NCBI GenBank assembly: GCA_003138855.1
Contig: PLHF01000129.1
Location: 1,549-65,548 of the forward strand
From: Acidimicrobiaceae bacterium
Lineage (GTDB): Bacteria > Actinomycetota > Acidimicrobiia > Acidimicrobiales > RAAP-2
Length of the DNA: 64,000 bases
Direction of reading: 5' to 3'
Shown piece after piece: positions 25,791 to 35,415 of the stretch (position 1 is its first letter; every line of letters begins with the position of its first letter). A program made the position numbers and the translations under genes. The notes under the pieces are model-generated. The model did no database searches. It worked only from the letters and a program-made list of their open reading frames with translations, and was not told where the DNA came from.

Positions 25791-25829
25791 CAGACCAGCC
25801 CGCAACGGAGCAGACCAGCCGCAACGGAG
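25791..25829. repeat. Tandem direct repeat, about 20 bases, two copies
   Basis: CAGACCAGCCCGCAACGGAG at 25791-25810 is followed at once by the same sequence less one C (25811-25829). It lies in the spacer between the iron permease and bioB. It may be a slippage product or a pair of regulator sites. Confidence 0.6.
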
Positions 25830-25993
25830 AGGCCTTCCGCGCGTTTCCGGTCGACACCCCCACCCTACGGGGGAACCCGCCCCGTCGACCACCGCCGGGT
25901 CATGGTCCCTGCGTCCGCAGGGTCGTCGTCTGCAAGCAAGCCGAGGTGGCGCCAGTCGGAGCTGTCAAAGCGGCAGGTGGCATGATCGGGGCC

Positions 25994-27070
25994 ATGGAAC
26001 CAAACCTCGGGGCAACGTTGGATGACCTGGTCCAACAGGCGCTCCGGTGCCAGGTTCCGACCAGGGAGCAGGCGCTCACCGTGCTGGGGAGCAGCGACGA
26101 CGACCTGTTGGACGTGGTGGCCGCCGGGGGACGGGTGCGCAGACACTTCTTCGGCAACCGGGTGAAGCTCAACCTGATCATCAACCTGAAGAGCGGACTG
26201 TGCCCGGAGAACTGCTCGTACTGCTCACAGCGCAGCGGGTCGCAGGCCGACGTCCTCAAGTACAACTGGATCGATCCGGTGGCCGCAGCCGAGACGGCCG
26301 ATCGGGCCGCGGCCAGCGGGGTCAAGCGGATCTGCCTGGTGGCGAGCGGGAGGGGCCCTTCCGACCGCGACATCAGCCGGGTGGCCGAGACGGTCCTCGC
26401 CGTCAAGGAGCACCACCCCGACCTCGAGGTGTGCACCAGCCTCGGCCTCCTGACTGCGGAACGGGCCGAGCGCCTGCTGGCGGCGGGCGTGTCCGCCTAC
26501 AACCACAACCTCAATACGAACGAAGCGAACTACCCGAGGATCTGCTCGACGCATACGTTCGCCGACCGGGTCGACACTGTGGGCGTCGCCCACGCCGCCG
26601 GGCTCTCCCCATGTTCCGGAGCGATCTTCGGGATGGGCGAGACCGACGACGAGGTCGTCGACCTCGCCGTCGACCTGCGCAGGCTCGGCGTCGATTCCGT
26701 GCCGATCAACTTCCTCATCCCCTTCGAGGGCACCCCGCTGGGCGAGGAGTGGCAGCTCACCCCCCAGCGCTGCCTGCGCATTCTGGCCCTGTTCCGCTTC
26801 TTCTTCCCGGACACGGAGGTCCGCATCGCCGGCGGGCGCGAGCTCCACCTCCGCACCCTGCAGGCGCTCGGACTCCACCTGGCCAACTACATCTTCCTGG
26901 GCGACTACCTGACCAGCGAGGGCCAAGCCGGATCGGACGACCTCCAGATGATCTCCGACGCCGGGTTCGTGGTCGAGGGACGCGACCAGGAGACCTTGCC
27001 GAAGTCACGCCCCGACTTGGTCGCCCTGCGGCGCAGGGGCCCGGGCACCGAGGTCGCCGCCAACGCGTGA
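25994..27070 (+). CDS. bioB: Biotin synthase
   Basis: 358 residues from the ATG at 25994; an in-frame ATG at 25982 is possible. The radical-SAM cysteines are in CPENCSYC, followed by [14 protein letters not shown], the YNHNLNTNE block, and the conserved GxGE-like SGAIFGMGE. The C terminus has [12 protein letters not shown], matching the arginine and nearby residues that bind the second iron-sulfur cluster. The enzyme inserts sulfur into dethiobiotin. Other bio genes are not in the window. The spacer upstream has a short tandem repeat but no obvious BirA operator. Confidence 0.95.
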   Translation: MEPNLGATLDDLVQQALRCQVPTREQALTVLGSSDDDLLDVVAAGGRVRRHFFGNRVKLNLIINLKSGLCPENCSYCSQRSGSQADVLKYNWIDPVAAAETADRAAASGVKRICLVASGRGPSDRDISRVAETVLAVKEHHPDLEVCTSLGLLTAERAERLLAAGVSAYNHNLNTNEANYPRICSTHTFADRVDTVGVAHAAGLSPCSGAIFGMGETDDEVVDLAVDLRRLGVDSVPINFLIPFEGTPLGEEWQLTPQRCLRILALFRFFFPDTEVRIAGGRELHLRTLQALGLHLANYIFLGDYLTSEGQAGSDDLQMISDAGFVVEGRDQETLPKSRPDLVALRRRGPGTEVAANA

Positions 27071-27128
27071 ACGGGGGGCGGCCGCCCCGACTCAGGGGCG
27101 CCACGCGCCGGCCGGGTACCGGTCGCGA

Positions 27129-28316
27129 TCAGCCGTCGGTGGCGTCCACCAGCGCGGACCGGGCCAGGTCGCGGACGTCGGGCACGCCGGTGAGGCCCAG
27201 CGCCACCTCCATCTCGCCGCGCAGGATGCGCAGCACGTGGGCCACCCCCTCCTGCCCGCGTGCGGCGACGGCATAGGCCCACGGCCGGCCGATCAGGCAC
27301 GCCCGTGCACCGAGGGCCAGGACCTTCACCACGTCGAGGCCGCTGCGGATCCCGCCGTCGACGAGCACTTCCGCCTGATCTCCGACCGCGTCGACGATGG
27401 CCGGGAGGGCCGAGATTGTCGAGGGCACACTGTCGAGCTGGCGGCCTCCGTGGTTGGAGACCACGATGGCGTCCGCTCCCCTGGCCACGCCCTCCCGGGC
27501 GTCCTCTGGGTCGAGGATCCCCTTGAGCACGAGCTTCCCGAGCCAGTGCTCGCGGACCCAGGCGAGATCGTCCCAGGTCACGCTGGGATCGAACTGGCTG
27601 TCGGTCCAGTACCGGAAGGCGTCGGGCGTGGTCGCCCCGGGCACCGCCTTCTCGAGGTTGCCGAACGTGAGCGGCTTCCCCCCGACGGCCACGTCACGCA
27701 CCCAGGTCGGGTGGGAGGCGAGGTCGTATCCCCGCACCAGCTTCCTGGCGGCGGACAACGGGCCGACCAGGCCGTTGCGCACATCCCGGTAGCGGGCACC
27801 GACCACGGCGAGATCGACGGTGAGAACGAGTACCTGGCAACCCACCGCCTGGGCACGGTGCATGAGATCCTCGGCATAGGAGCGGTCGCGCATCACGTAC
27901 AACTGGTACCAGAACGGCCGATCCGTACCGGCGGCGACCTCCTCGATCCCACAGATCGACACGGTGGACTCGCAGAAGGGAATGCCGCAGTCGGCGGCGG
28001 CCCGGGCGGCCTGCACCTCGGCCCGCCTGGCGAACATGCCCGCCAGGCCGACCGGCGCCAGCACCACTGGCAGGGAGAGCTGCTCGCCCAGCACCGTTGT
28101 CCCCAGCATCCGCTCGGAGACGTCGCGCAGCACCCGTTGCCGCAGGCGAATCCGGCCGAGGTCCGCCGCGTTGGCGGCCATCGACGTCTCCTCGTAGGCG
28201 CCCCCGTCGATGTAGTCGAACAGCTGGCGGGGCAGCCGGCGGCGTGCGAGCTCGCGGTAGTCGCGCACCGAGGCCGGGGCGAGCCCGAGTGGGCGATCAC
28301 GTCCGGTGAGGTTCAT
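27129..28316 (-). CDS. FMN-dependent alpha-hydroxy-acid dehydrogenase, LldD-like
   Basis: 395 residues. The N terminus (VRDYRELARRRLPRQLFDYIDGGAYEE) and the FMN barrel are typical. Key blocks are LAPVGLAGM, YQLYVMRDR, LVLKGILDPEDA with the catalytic lysine, SNHGGRQLD with the active-site histidine and arginine, and VDGGIRSGLDVVKVLALGA. L-lactate oxidation to pyruvate with membrane electron transfer is most likely. Mycofactocin-associated or other 2-hydroxy-acid dehydrogenases are alternatives. It converges with bioB. Confidence 0.9.
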   Translation of the reverse strand: MNLTGRDRPLGLAPASVRDYRELARRRLPRQLFDYIDGGAYEETSMAANAADLGRIRLRQRVLRDVSERMLGTTVLGEQLSLPVVLAPVGLAGMFARRAEVQAARAAADCGIPFCESTVSICGIEEVAAGTDRPFWYQLYVMRDRSYAEDLMHRAQAVGCQVLVLTVDLAVVGARYRDVRNGLVGPLSAARKLVRGYDLASHPTWVRDVAVGGKPLTFGNLEKAVPGATTPDAFRYWTDSQFDPSVTWDDLAWVREHWLGKLVLKGILDPEDAREGVARGADAIVVSNHGGRQLDSVPSTISALPAIVDAVGDQAEVLVDGGIRSGLDVVKVLALGARACLIGRPWAYAVAARGQEGVAHVLRILRGEMEVALGLTGVPDVRDLARSALVDATDG

Positions 28317-28365
28317 TCCCCCATGCTTCCAGAGTCCGGCCGGCGAAGCACGAGGCGGCTGTCGC

Positions 28366-28815
28366 CTATTCGACCTCTGCCTTGATGCGTTCGAGGGTGG
28401 TCCGCATGCCGTTGCGGTTGGTCCGGCCCCTTGCCCAGCCGAAGAGCGCCCAGTAGAGGCGGAGCATGTGCGTCCGGGCCAGGTCGAAGGACTCGGTGAC
28501 GTCGGTGCCGTCCGCGGCGGGCTCCAGACGATAGCGCCAGACGTTCAACGGCTTGTCGGCGGGGCCCACACCGAAGGCGAACTCGTTCCCTGGTTCGGAG
28601 ACGAGCACCGTACAGGTCGTCCAGTAGGTGGGGCCCTTGCCATTGCGCTTGACATGGCCGCGGAAGCGGGCACCGACGGCCGGACCCGTGGTGCCGTCGA
28701 GCCACTCGGCCCCGAAGGTCTCGGGGCTGTACTCGCCGATCCGGGTGACGTCGCTCACCAGCTCCCAGATCTGCTCCGGAGGAGCGGCCATGTGGACGGT
28801 CACCGCGTCGTGCAT
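28366..28815 (-). CDS. SRPBCC (START/polyketide cyclase-like) protein
   Basis: 149 residues with the helix-grip pattern: VTVHMAAPPEQIWELVSDVTRIGEY at the start, GARFRGHVKR and TTCTVLVSEPGNEFAFGVG in the strands, and a long C-terminal helix (NRNGMRTTLERIKAEVE). The fold has a hydrophobic cavity and serves lipid binding, cyclases and dehydratases. No catalytic residue can be assigned. It lies between the LldD-like gene and the permease operon on the same strand, with 49- and 74-base gaps, so it may be independent. Confidence 0.85.
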   Translation of the reverse strand: MHDAVTVHMAAPPEQIWELVSDVTRIGEYSPETFGAEWLDGTTGPAVGARFRGHVKRNGKGPTYWTTCTVLVSEPGNEFAFGVGPADKPLNVWRYRLEPAADGTDVTESFDLARTHMLRLYWALFGWARGRTNRNGMRTTLERIKAEVE

Positions 28816-28889
28816 GGCGCAACCCTAGGCGCGCGGCCTCACGGGGGCGCCGCGCCACCGGGCCCCACCGCGCACCGAGCGCGGCCGCT

Positions 28890-30350
28890 TCAGTCCTCGG
28901 TCGGCGATGGGTGACCGGCTGCCGGGGCGGTCTCCTGGGACGCGGCGTCCGGCCGGGGCGGACGGCGGCGGGGGCGGGCGGCGGCGGTCCGGGCGGCGGC
29001 GGCGGCCCTCAGCCTCGGAACGAAGATGAGTACGTAGCCGGTGGACAGCACCCCCAGCACCGCGATCACGCTGATCGGGGCGATCGAGAAGTGGTGGGCG
29101 TTCTTCGGATCGGAGAGTCCGGTGGCGAGGAACAGGATGCTGAAGAGCACGATCCCGAACACCGCCAGCGGCTTGCCGGCGATGAGCCGGAACGGGCGCT
29201 CACGCGTCTCGCGCCTGCGCAGGACCACGAGGCACAGCGAGGCGATGGCGTAGATGCCTGCTTCGATGGTGGCGCCGACTGCCACCAGCAGCAGCCACTG
29301 GCCGGTGGCGAACACCACCGCGGCGACCGCGGCGGACACCACCGCCAGCGTGGTCACGGCCACCCAGGGGACCGCCCGCAGATTCAGCCAGGCGAACTGG
29401 CGCGGGAGGTTCCCCTCTCGGGCGGCGGCGTAGATGAAGCGAGAGGCGACCAGGAAGCCCCCGTTGAACGTGTTGAGGGCCGTGAGCACGGTCAGGGCCA
29501 GCATCCACAGCTCACCCACGGTTCCCAGCGCCGCCTGGCCGAGCAGCAGTTGGGGATAGGCGCTGCCGTGGAGGCTGGAGTAGGGCACCAGGTGGGCCAG
29601 GGCCAGTGCGAACATGCTGGACACGATCCAGATCAGCACCGGGGCGATGAAGAGTGCCCGGGTGATGACCGGCGGGGTCCTGGCCTCCTCCGCAGTGGTG
29701 GTGACCCACTCGAAGGCGGCATAGAGGAAGAGGGCGAAGGCAACCGCCTGGATCCCCGAGAAGCTGCCCTTGCCGAACATGTTGAACGGGTGGTGGAAGG
29801 CACCCCCCACGTGGAACAGGGCGACCACCGACAGCGCCACGGTGCCGGTCAGCACGGTGTAGGTGACGACGGTCTGGACCCAGCCGGCGAGGCGCACTCC
29901 CAGGAGGTTGGCGGCCAGCGCCAGCCCGAGCAGCACGGCGATCCATACGTAGGCCAGCACCGCAGGCTCGTCCAGCACGTGGCGGACGGCTGCACCGATC
30001 AGGAAGGCATCGGCCGCGATGACCAGGACCACTGTCGTCATGTAGGTGAAGGTGACCGACAGGGCGGTCCTGTTGCCCACGGCCCGGCCCAGGTAGAGGC
30101 GGATCCCGGCCGCAGTGGGGTACAGGCCGTTCAGCTCGGAGAAGATCCCCGACACCAGCAGGACGATGAGGCCGCCGATGAAGATGGCCACGGCCGCCGT
30201 GGCGCCCGGGGCGTACGCCAGCACCGACACCACCCCCAGGTAGTCGATGGCGGCGAAGGCAAGCCCGGCGGAGGTGGCCGTTGCCGTGGCCGTGCCGACC
30301 GACCGGCGGAGGGCCACGGCGACGGGGTGCGCCGGGTCGGCGCCGGACAT
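28890..30350 (-). CDS. APC-family amino acid/amine permease
   Basis: 486 residues with twelve predicted membrane segments. The first membrane segment (FAAIDYLGVVSVLAYAPG) and IFSELNGLYPTAAGIRLYLG are the N-terminal signature of the amino acid-polyamine-organocation family. The C terminus is basic, rich in Ala, Arg and Pro, and cytoplasmic. The start overlaps the SCP2 gene stop by one base (TGATG). With the upstream class III aminotransferase it forms an operon, so the substrate is probably an amine or omega-amino acid that the aminotransferase deaminates. Confidence 0.9.
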   Translation of the reverse strand: MSGADPAHPVAVALRRSVGTATATATSAGLAFAAIDYLGVVSVLAYAPGATAAVAIFIGGLIVLLVSGIFSELNGLYPTAAGIRLYLGRAVGNRTALSVTFTYMTTVVLVIAADAFLIGAAVRHVLDEPAVLAYVWIAVLLGLALAANLLGVRLAGWVQTVVTYTVLTGTVALSVVALFHVGGAFHHPFNMFGKGSFSGIQAVAFALFLYAAFEWVTTTAEEARTPPVITRALFIAPVLIWIVSSMFALALAHLVPYSSLHGSAYPQLLLGQAALGTVGELWMLALTVLTALNTFNGGFLVASRFIYAAAREGNLPRQFAWLNLRAVPWVAVTTLAVVSAAVAAVVFATGQWLLLVAVGATIEAGIYAIASLCLVVLRRRETRERPFRLIAGKPLAVFGIVLFSILFLATGLSDPKNAHHFSIAPISVIAVLGVLSTGYVLIFVPRLRAAAAARTAAARPRRRPPRPDAASQETAPAAGHPSPTED

Positions 30351-30709
30351 CAGGAGTCGGGCCAGATCACATAGCTGATGGCGTCCAGGCGCATGATGTC
30401 CTCCTGAGAGCCCTTCACTGCGATCTCACCCCTCAAGTACTTCTGCACCGGGTTCAGGTCGCCCCAGAACATGTCGCAGAAGATCTCGGACTCCGCGGTC
30501 ACCACGATGTCCGGCGTGCCCACATGGCCTTCGGGGACCGAGAGGATCTCGCCCCGTTCGACCATCATCGAGAAGGTGACCCTGGTGTCCGCACAGATGA
30601 AATGCAGGGTCCTCGACCAGTCGCGCTGCATCTTGCGCAGCCGCTCGTTCTCGTTGCAGCTGACCGTGTAGTCGGCCAGCGCCTCTGCCAGCTCGTCCCA
30701 GCTCGCCAT
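30350..30709 (-). CDS. Stand-alone SCP2-like protein in the aminotransferase operon
   Basis: 119 residues with GGGGGG before the ATG. Typical SCP2 features are the helix DELAEALADYTVSCNENERL, strands RTLHFICADTRVTFSMMVERG and PDIVVTAESEIFCDMFWGDLNPVQKYLRGEIAVKG. The last part matches the usual L-x-G-x-x-x-P-x-x-A-x-x-x-G-x-I-x-V-x-G pattern. The family binds lipids. It is locked between the aminotransferase (nine bases upstream) and the permease (one-base overlap). A ligand-binding or sensor role in that pathway is inference only. Confidence 0.85.
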   Translation of the reverse strand: MASWDELAEALADYTVSCNENERLRKMQRDWSRTLHFICADTRVTFSMMVERGEILSVPEGHVGTPDIVVTAESEIFCDMFWGDLNPVQKYLRGEIAVKGSQEDIMRLDAISYVIWPDS

Positions 30710-30717
30710 GGTCCCCC

Positions 30718-32079
30718 CTAACCCGCCGTGGCCGCTGTCGGTCGAGCCGGACGGCGGCGGGGTCGGGTCGGCGCAGACTCCTCGGGACCAGCTCCCGACT
30801 CCAGGTCGCCGATGGCCCGGTCGAGCGCCTCGAGGAGGAAGTCCACCTCGGCATCCTCGATGACCAGCGAGGGCATCAGGCGCATTACGGCGGGCTGGTT
30901 CCCGCTGTAGATGGCGAGGACGCCGTGGCGGGCCAGGTGGTACGACATGCGCGGCCCCATGGAATCCTCGGCGTACTCGATGCCCGCCATCAATCCGAGC
31001 CCTCGCACGTCGGAGATCACCTCCTGATGGGCCTCGGCGATGGAGTCGAGCCCGGCGAAGAGCCGGTCTCCCATGGCGGCGGCGTGAGCGACCAGACCGG
31101 TCTCCTCGATGACGGCGATCACCTCGAGCGCCACCACACACGCGAGGTCCGAACCTCCGAACGTGGACAGGTGGATGAAGGGATTGGGGATCAGGAACTC
31201 CCGGAGCTCCTCGGTGAACACGGTGGCCGATATCGGCACCAACGACCCCCCGAGCGATTTGGCGATGGTCATGATGTCGGGCACCACCCCGAAGTGCTCG
31301 CCCGCCCACCAGCGCCCGGTCCGGCCGAGGCCGGTCTGGATCTCGTCGAGGATCAGGAGCGCCCCGGCCCGGTCACAGGAGGCGCGCACCGCCCTCAGGT
31401 AGTCCGGCGGCGGCATCACGATCCCCCCTTCGCCCTGGATCGGTTCGAGCAGCACCGCGGCGGTGTGCTCGTCGACCACATCGGCGAGGGCGTCGGGGTC
31501 CCCGAAGGGCACCTGGACGAAGTCGGGCATCAGGGGCTCGAACGGCTGGCGGAACGCGCTCCGGCCTGCGGCCGACAGGGCGAACCCGGTGTGGCCGTGG
31601 TAGCCGTTGACCGACGAGACGATCCGGGGGCGCCCGGTCGAGCCCCGGGCCAGCTTGATGGCGAAGTCGACTGCCTCGCCCCCGCCGGTGCCGAACATGG
31701 TGCAGGACAGGTCCCCCGGTGTGATCTCCGCCAGCTTGGCCGCCAACTCGGCCTTCTCCCTCGAGCAGAGCAGGAAGTTGCCATGGTCCAACCGGTCGAT
31801 CGCCGCATGCGCGGCGGCCACGACCCGGGGATTGCGCCGGCCGACGTTGAACGAGCCCGCCGACGTAAAGCAGTCGAGGAACCGGCGCCCGTCGAGATCC
31901 CAGACCCAGGGCCCGGATCGCTGCGCTTCGATGATGTCGAGTCCGGCCGCCCGCATGACCCGGACTTTCTGGGGGTTCAGATAGGTGGCGAACTGCTCGA
32001 GGGCTTTGCTCTTGGCGGCGGGGTCCGGGACGAACTCGAGTCCCTCGGCCCAACCTCCCTCGGGGCGGTCGTTGTCCAT
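30718..32079 (-). CDS. Class III PLP aminotransferase (putrescine/4-aminobutyrate type)
   Basis: 453 residues. Blocks include [14 protein letters not shown] at the N terminus, the PLP phosphate region [25 protein letters not shown], the acidic PLP contact [14 protein letters not shown], and the Schiff-base lysine K274 in TIAKSLGGS. The sequence is closest to omega-amine transaminases such as putrescine aminotransferase. The final 30 residues are a low-complexity Pro/Arg/Ala tail. It leads an operon with an SCP2 protein and an APC permease, consistent with uptake and transamination of an amine. Confidence 0.9.
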   Translation of the reverse strand: MDNDRPEGGWAEGLEFVPDPAAKSKALEQFATYLNPQKVRVMRAAGLDIIEAQRSGPWVWDLDGRRFLDCFTSAGSFNVGRRNPRVVAAAHAAIDRLDHGNFLLCSREKAELAAKLAEITPGDLSCTMFGTGGGEAVDFAIKLARGSTGRPRIVSSVNGYHGHTGFALSAAGRSAFRQPFEPLMPDFVQVPFGDPDALADVVDEHTAAVLLEPIQGEGGIVMPPPDYLRAVRASCDRAGALLILDEIQTGLGRTGRWWAGEHFGVVPDIMTIAKSLGGSLVPISATVFTEELREFLIPNPFIHLSTFGGSDLACVVALEVIAVIEETGLVAHAAAMGDRLFAGLDSIAEAHQEVISDVRGLGLMAGIEYAEDSMGPRMSYHLARHGVLAIYSGNQPAVMRLMPSLVIEDAEVDFLLEALDRAIGDLESGAGPEESAPTRPRRRPARPTAATAG

Positions 32080-32127
32080 GGCCTGACCATACCTCCGGGG
32101 CCGCCCGTGCCGCCTACTGCAGGCCGC

Positions 32128-33120
32128 CTACCGCAGGAGGTCGATGACCTCCGAGCGCTCGGCGACGAGCTCCTCGGTGGTGATCCGGATCCGCTCTTTG
32201 GCGAACTCGTCATGGCCCAGGCCCTCGACCACTTCCCAGGCGCCGGAGCCCTTGGCCCGCACCGGAAAGCCGAACTGGAGTCCCTGGGGCACGCCGTACT
32301 CCCCGTCGGAGACGACGGCGAGTGAGGTGAAGCCGTCTCCCGGGGTGGCGGTGCGGATGCTCACCACCGAGTCGATGGCGGCGTTGGCAGCAGACGCTGC
32401 CGAGGACAGCCCGCGGGCGTCGATGATGGCCGCCCCGCGCTTCTGCACCGTGGTGATGAACTCTCCCTGCAGCCACCCGTTGTCGTCGATGACCTCGGGG
32501 ACCGGCGTGCCGTCGATGCGTGCGTTGGCGAAGTCGGGGAATTGGGTGGCGGAGTGGTTGCCCCAGATGGCCAGGTTGGTGACCGAAGAGACCGGCACGC
32601 CGGCCCGCTTGGCCAGCTGGCCCTTGGCGCGGTTCTCATCGAGCCGGGTCATGGCGAACCAGCGGTCGGTCGGCACCTCGGGCGCGTTCGAGCGGGCGAT
32701 CAGGCAGTTGGTGTTGCACGGGTTGCCGACCACCACCACCCGTATGTCCGAGGCGGCATTTGCCGCGATGGCCCGGCCCTGGGGTCCGAAGATCCCCCCG
32801 TTGATGGTGAGCAGGTCCCCGCGCTCCATCCCGGCCTTGCGGGGGACGGAGCCGACCAACAGCGCCCACGAGGTCCCGTCGAAGGCGACGTCGAGGTCGG
32901 TGGTGGTGATGATGTCGCTGACCAGGGGGAACGCGCAGTCGTCGACCTCCATGACCACGCCTTCGAGGGCCTTCATGCCGGGCTCGATCTCGAGGAGGCG
33001 CAACACGACCGGTTGGTCCGGACCGAGCAGCTGACCGGACGCGATGCGGAAGAGGAGGGCGTAGCCGATCTGGCCGGCTGCGCCGGTGACGGTGATGTGG
33101 ATTGGTGGTTTGGCTGCCAT
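32128..33120 (-). CDS. mdh: Malate dehydrogenase
   Basis: 330 residues. The NAD site is [19 protein letters not shown]; the substrate arginines are in [14 protein letters not shown] and [17 protein letters not shown] precedes the catalytic pair, with the histidine in IWGNHSATQ. It matches the cytosolic/Thermus-type MDH (type 2) common in actinobacteria. It converts malate and oxaloacetate. The gene is downstream of icd on the same strand after 68 bases, with suc and sdh genes also in the window. Confidence 0.95.
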   Translation of the reverse strand: MAAKPPIHITVTGAAGQIGYALLFRIASGQLLGPDQPVVLRLLEIEPGMKALEGVVMEVDDCAFPLVSDIITTTDLDVAFDGTSWALLVGSVPRKAGMERGDLLTINGGIFGPQGRAIAANAASDIRVVVVGNPCNTNCLIARSNAPEVPTDRWFAMTRLDENRAKGQLAKRAGVPVSSVTNLAIWGNHSATQFPDFANARIDGTPVPEVIDDNGWLQGEFITTVQKRGAAIIDARGLSSAASAANAAIDSVVSIRTATPGDGFTSLAVVSDGEYGVPQGLQFGFPVRAKGSGAWEVVEGLGHDEFAKERIRITTEELVAERSEVIDLLR

Positions 33121-33188
33121 GGGCCGAGGCTAACCCGGTCGGTTGCGATCGGTCGAACCTGGGAACCGGGGGCCAGGGTGGGACCCCG

Positions 33189-34385
33189 CTACAGGTGGTC
33201 GACGATGGCCGAGGCGAACTCCGAGCACTTGACCTCGGTGGCACCCTCCATCAGCCGGGCGAAGTCGTAGGTGACCACTTTGTCGGCGATGGTCGCCTCC
33301 AGCGCGGCCACGATGTCGGCGGCGGCCTCGGTCCACCCCAGGTGCTCGTACATCATCACGCCCGAGAGCAGGATGGATCCGGGGTTGACCTTGTCCTGGC
33401 CGGCGTACTTGGGAGCGGTGCCGTGGGTGGCCTCGAAGATACCGTGGCCGGTCACGTAGTTGATGTTCCCCCCGGGTGCGATGCCGATGCCGCCCACCTG
33501 GGCGGCCAGGGCATCGGAGAGATAGTCGCCGTTGAGGTTGGTGGTGGCCAGGACGTCGAACTCCTCGGGGCGCGTCAGGACCTGCTGGAGGGTGATGTCG
33601 GCGATGCTGTCCTTGACCAGCAGCTTGTCGCCGGGCCGGCCTCCGCAGTCGTCCCAGCCGACGGCGACGTCGGCGAACTCCTCGCGGACCAGTTCGTAGC
33701 CCCAGTTGCGGAACGCCCCCTCGGTGAACTTCTGGATGTTCCCCTTGTGGACGATGTTCACGCTGGCCCGATCGTGGGACAAGGCGTAATTGATGGCCGC
33801 CCGGATCAACCGCTTCGAGGCGAACTCCGAGATCGGCTTGATGCCGATGCCGGAGCCTTCGCGGATCTCCCATCCCATCTCGTCGCGCAGGAACGCCGAG
33901 AGCTTGGCCGCCTCGGGGGTGTAGGCCTCGACCTCGAGGCCGGCGTAGATGTCCTCGGTGTTCTCACGGAAGATGACCATGTCGACCTTCTCGGGGTGGA
34001 GCACCGGGGAGGGTACGCCGGCGAACCACCGCACCGGGCGGAGGCAGACGTAGAGGTCGAGGATCTGGCGGAGGGCCACGTTGAGGGAGCGGATGCCGCC
34101 GCCGACCGGCGTGGTCAGCGGGCCCTTGATGCCGATCAGGTGGGTGCGGAACGCCTCGACGGTCTCGTCGGGCAGCCAACTCCCGGTCTCGTCGAATGCT
34201 TTCTGGCCCGCGAGCACTTCCTTCCACGCCACCGACTTACCGTGCTTGGCGGCCGCGGCGTCGAGCACCAGCTTCGCCGCCGGCCAGATGTCCACGCCGG
34301 TGCCATCCCCTTCGATGAAGGGGATGATGGGTACGTCGGGTACGTGGAGGGCGCCATCGGGCCCCGGTGTGATCAGTTCGGCCAT
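33189..34385 (-). CDS. icd: Isocitrate dehydrogenase, NADP-type (E. coli-like)
   Basis: 398 residues from the ATG at 34385. [15 protein letters not shown] opens the fold. The substrate serine and arginines are in [13 protein letters not shown] and LRPVRWF, the region [15 protein letters not shown] is diagnostic, and [13 protein letters not shown] and [11 protein letters not shown] carry the metal and nucleotide contacts. The enzyme makes 2-oxoglutarate. The serine in RSLN is the site phosphorylated by AceK in E. coli, though no aceK is seen here. Confidence 0.95.
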   Translation of the reverse strand: MAELITPGPDGALHVPDVPIIPFIEGDGTGVDIWPAAKLVLDAAAAKHGKSVAWKEVLAGQKAFDETGSWLPDETVEAFRTHLIGIKGPLTTPVGGGIRSLNVALRQILDLYVCLRPVRWFAGVPSPVLHPEKVDMVIFRENTEDIYAGLEVEAYTPEAAKLSAFLRDEMGWEIREGSGIGIKPISEFASKRLIRAAINYALSHDRASVNIVHKGNIQKFTEGAFRNWGYELVREEFADVAVGWDDCGGRPGDKLLVKDSIADITLQQVLTRPEEFDVLATTNLNGDYLSDALAAQVGGIGIAPGGNINYVTGHGIFEATHGTAPKYAGQDKVNPGSILLSGVMMYEHLGWTEAAADIVAALEATIADKVVTYDFARLMEGATEVKCSEFASAIVDHL

Positions 34386-34482
34386 GGGCAGCAGCCTATC
34401 GGCGCCCCCTGCCACCATCCCAACCGGGCCGGTGCCTCACCCGCGTCGGGGGACGAGTGCGCCGGCTCAGCGGAGGCCCGGC

Positions 34483-35346
34483 TCAGGGTGTGGCGAGGCC
34501 CAGGGCCGAGTAGATCTCGCGGGTGGCACTCGACCGGTTGAGCGTGTAGAAGTGCAGGCCCGGCGCGGTCGTCCCGAGCAGCTCCTCGCAGAGCTCGGTG
34601 GCGATGACGACGCCCTCTCGGCGAACCGCCGCCGAACCCCCCCTGCCGTCCGCTGCGTGCAACCGGGCGGCCATCCAGTCCGGCACGGCGGCGCCCATGG
34701 CCGCCATGCGGGGGATCGAGCTCAGGCTGGTGACGGGCATGATGCCGGGCAGTACCGGCTTGTCCACCCCGCGGTCGGCGAGGTCGGCCACCAGCTCGCG
34801 GTACTCCTCCGCCTCGAAGAAGAACTGGGTGATGGCGAAGTCGGCCATGGACAGCTTCTCGGCCAGATGGTCCCGGTCCGACGCACGGTCGGCGGACAGC
34901 GGATGGCAGCCCGGCTGGGCCGCCACTCCCACCGAGAAGCCCCCGATGGCATGGGCCAGCTCGACCAACTCGTAGGCGTGAAGCAGCTCGCCCGGTCCCT
35001 CCCCGGGCTCGGTGGGCGGGTCCCCTCCCAGCGCCATCAGGTTCTCCACGCCGGCGGACCGGTAGGCCACGAGGATCTCCGCCAGCTCGAGCCGGGTGTG
35101 GGCCACGCAGATCAGGTGGGCCATGGGCACCAGGGTGGTGGTGCGGAGCATGCCGGTGACCAGGTCGAAGGTGCGCTTGCGCGACTCGGCGCCTCCCCGA
35201 TAGGTGACGGACACGAACGACGGCCCGAGCGGTTCGAGGTCGCGGAGCGTAGTGACCAGTGTGGCCTGCTCTGCGTCGTTCTTCGGCGGGAAGAACTCGA
35301 ACGAGTAGGTCCGGCCCTTGGCCAGGAGGTCGGCGATCCGGGTCAT
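34483..35346 (-). CDS. metF: 5,10-Methylenetetrahydrofolate reductase
   Basis: 287 residues of the FAD-dependent TIM-barrel family. Blocks include YSFEFFPPKND at the start, PSFVSVTYRGG, MALGGDPP, FSVGVAAQPGCHP, ADFAITQFFFEAEEY and PGIMPVTSL. The enzyme reduces methylene-THF to methyl-THF for methionine synthesis. It is upstream of icd on the same strand, 97 bases away, probably as a separate unit. FolD at 36.6 kb makes the linked one-carbon forms. Confidence 0.95.
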   Translation of the reverse strand: MTRIADLLAKGRTYSFEFFPPKNDAEQATLVTTLRDLEPLGPSFVSVTYRGGAESRKRTFDLVTGMLRTTTLVPMAHLICVAHTRLELAEILVAYRSAGVENLMALGGDPPTEPGEGPGELLHAYELVELAHAIGGFSVGVAAQPGCHPLSADRASDRDHLAEKLSMADFAITQFFFEAEEYRELVADLADRGVDKPVLPGIMPVTSLSSIPRMAAMGAAVPDWMAARLHAADGRGGSAAVRREGVVIATELCEELLGTTAPGLHFYTLNRSSATREIYSALGLATP

Positions 35347-35415
35347 AGCCGCATCAGCCTACTGCCGTACATCGTCCCGGAAGGTCCGGCCGGTACGACC
35401 GGTGCGGGCCGCCCC

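Noticed and set aside
28911-30374. Long open plus-strand frame (487 codons) opposite the APC permease
   Set aside because: Composition is Gly, Arg, His and Gln-rich with no motif, as expected opposite a high-GC gene with strong third-position GC. The minus-strand permease is unmistakable.
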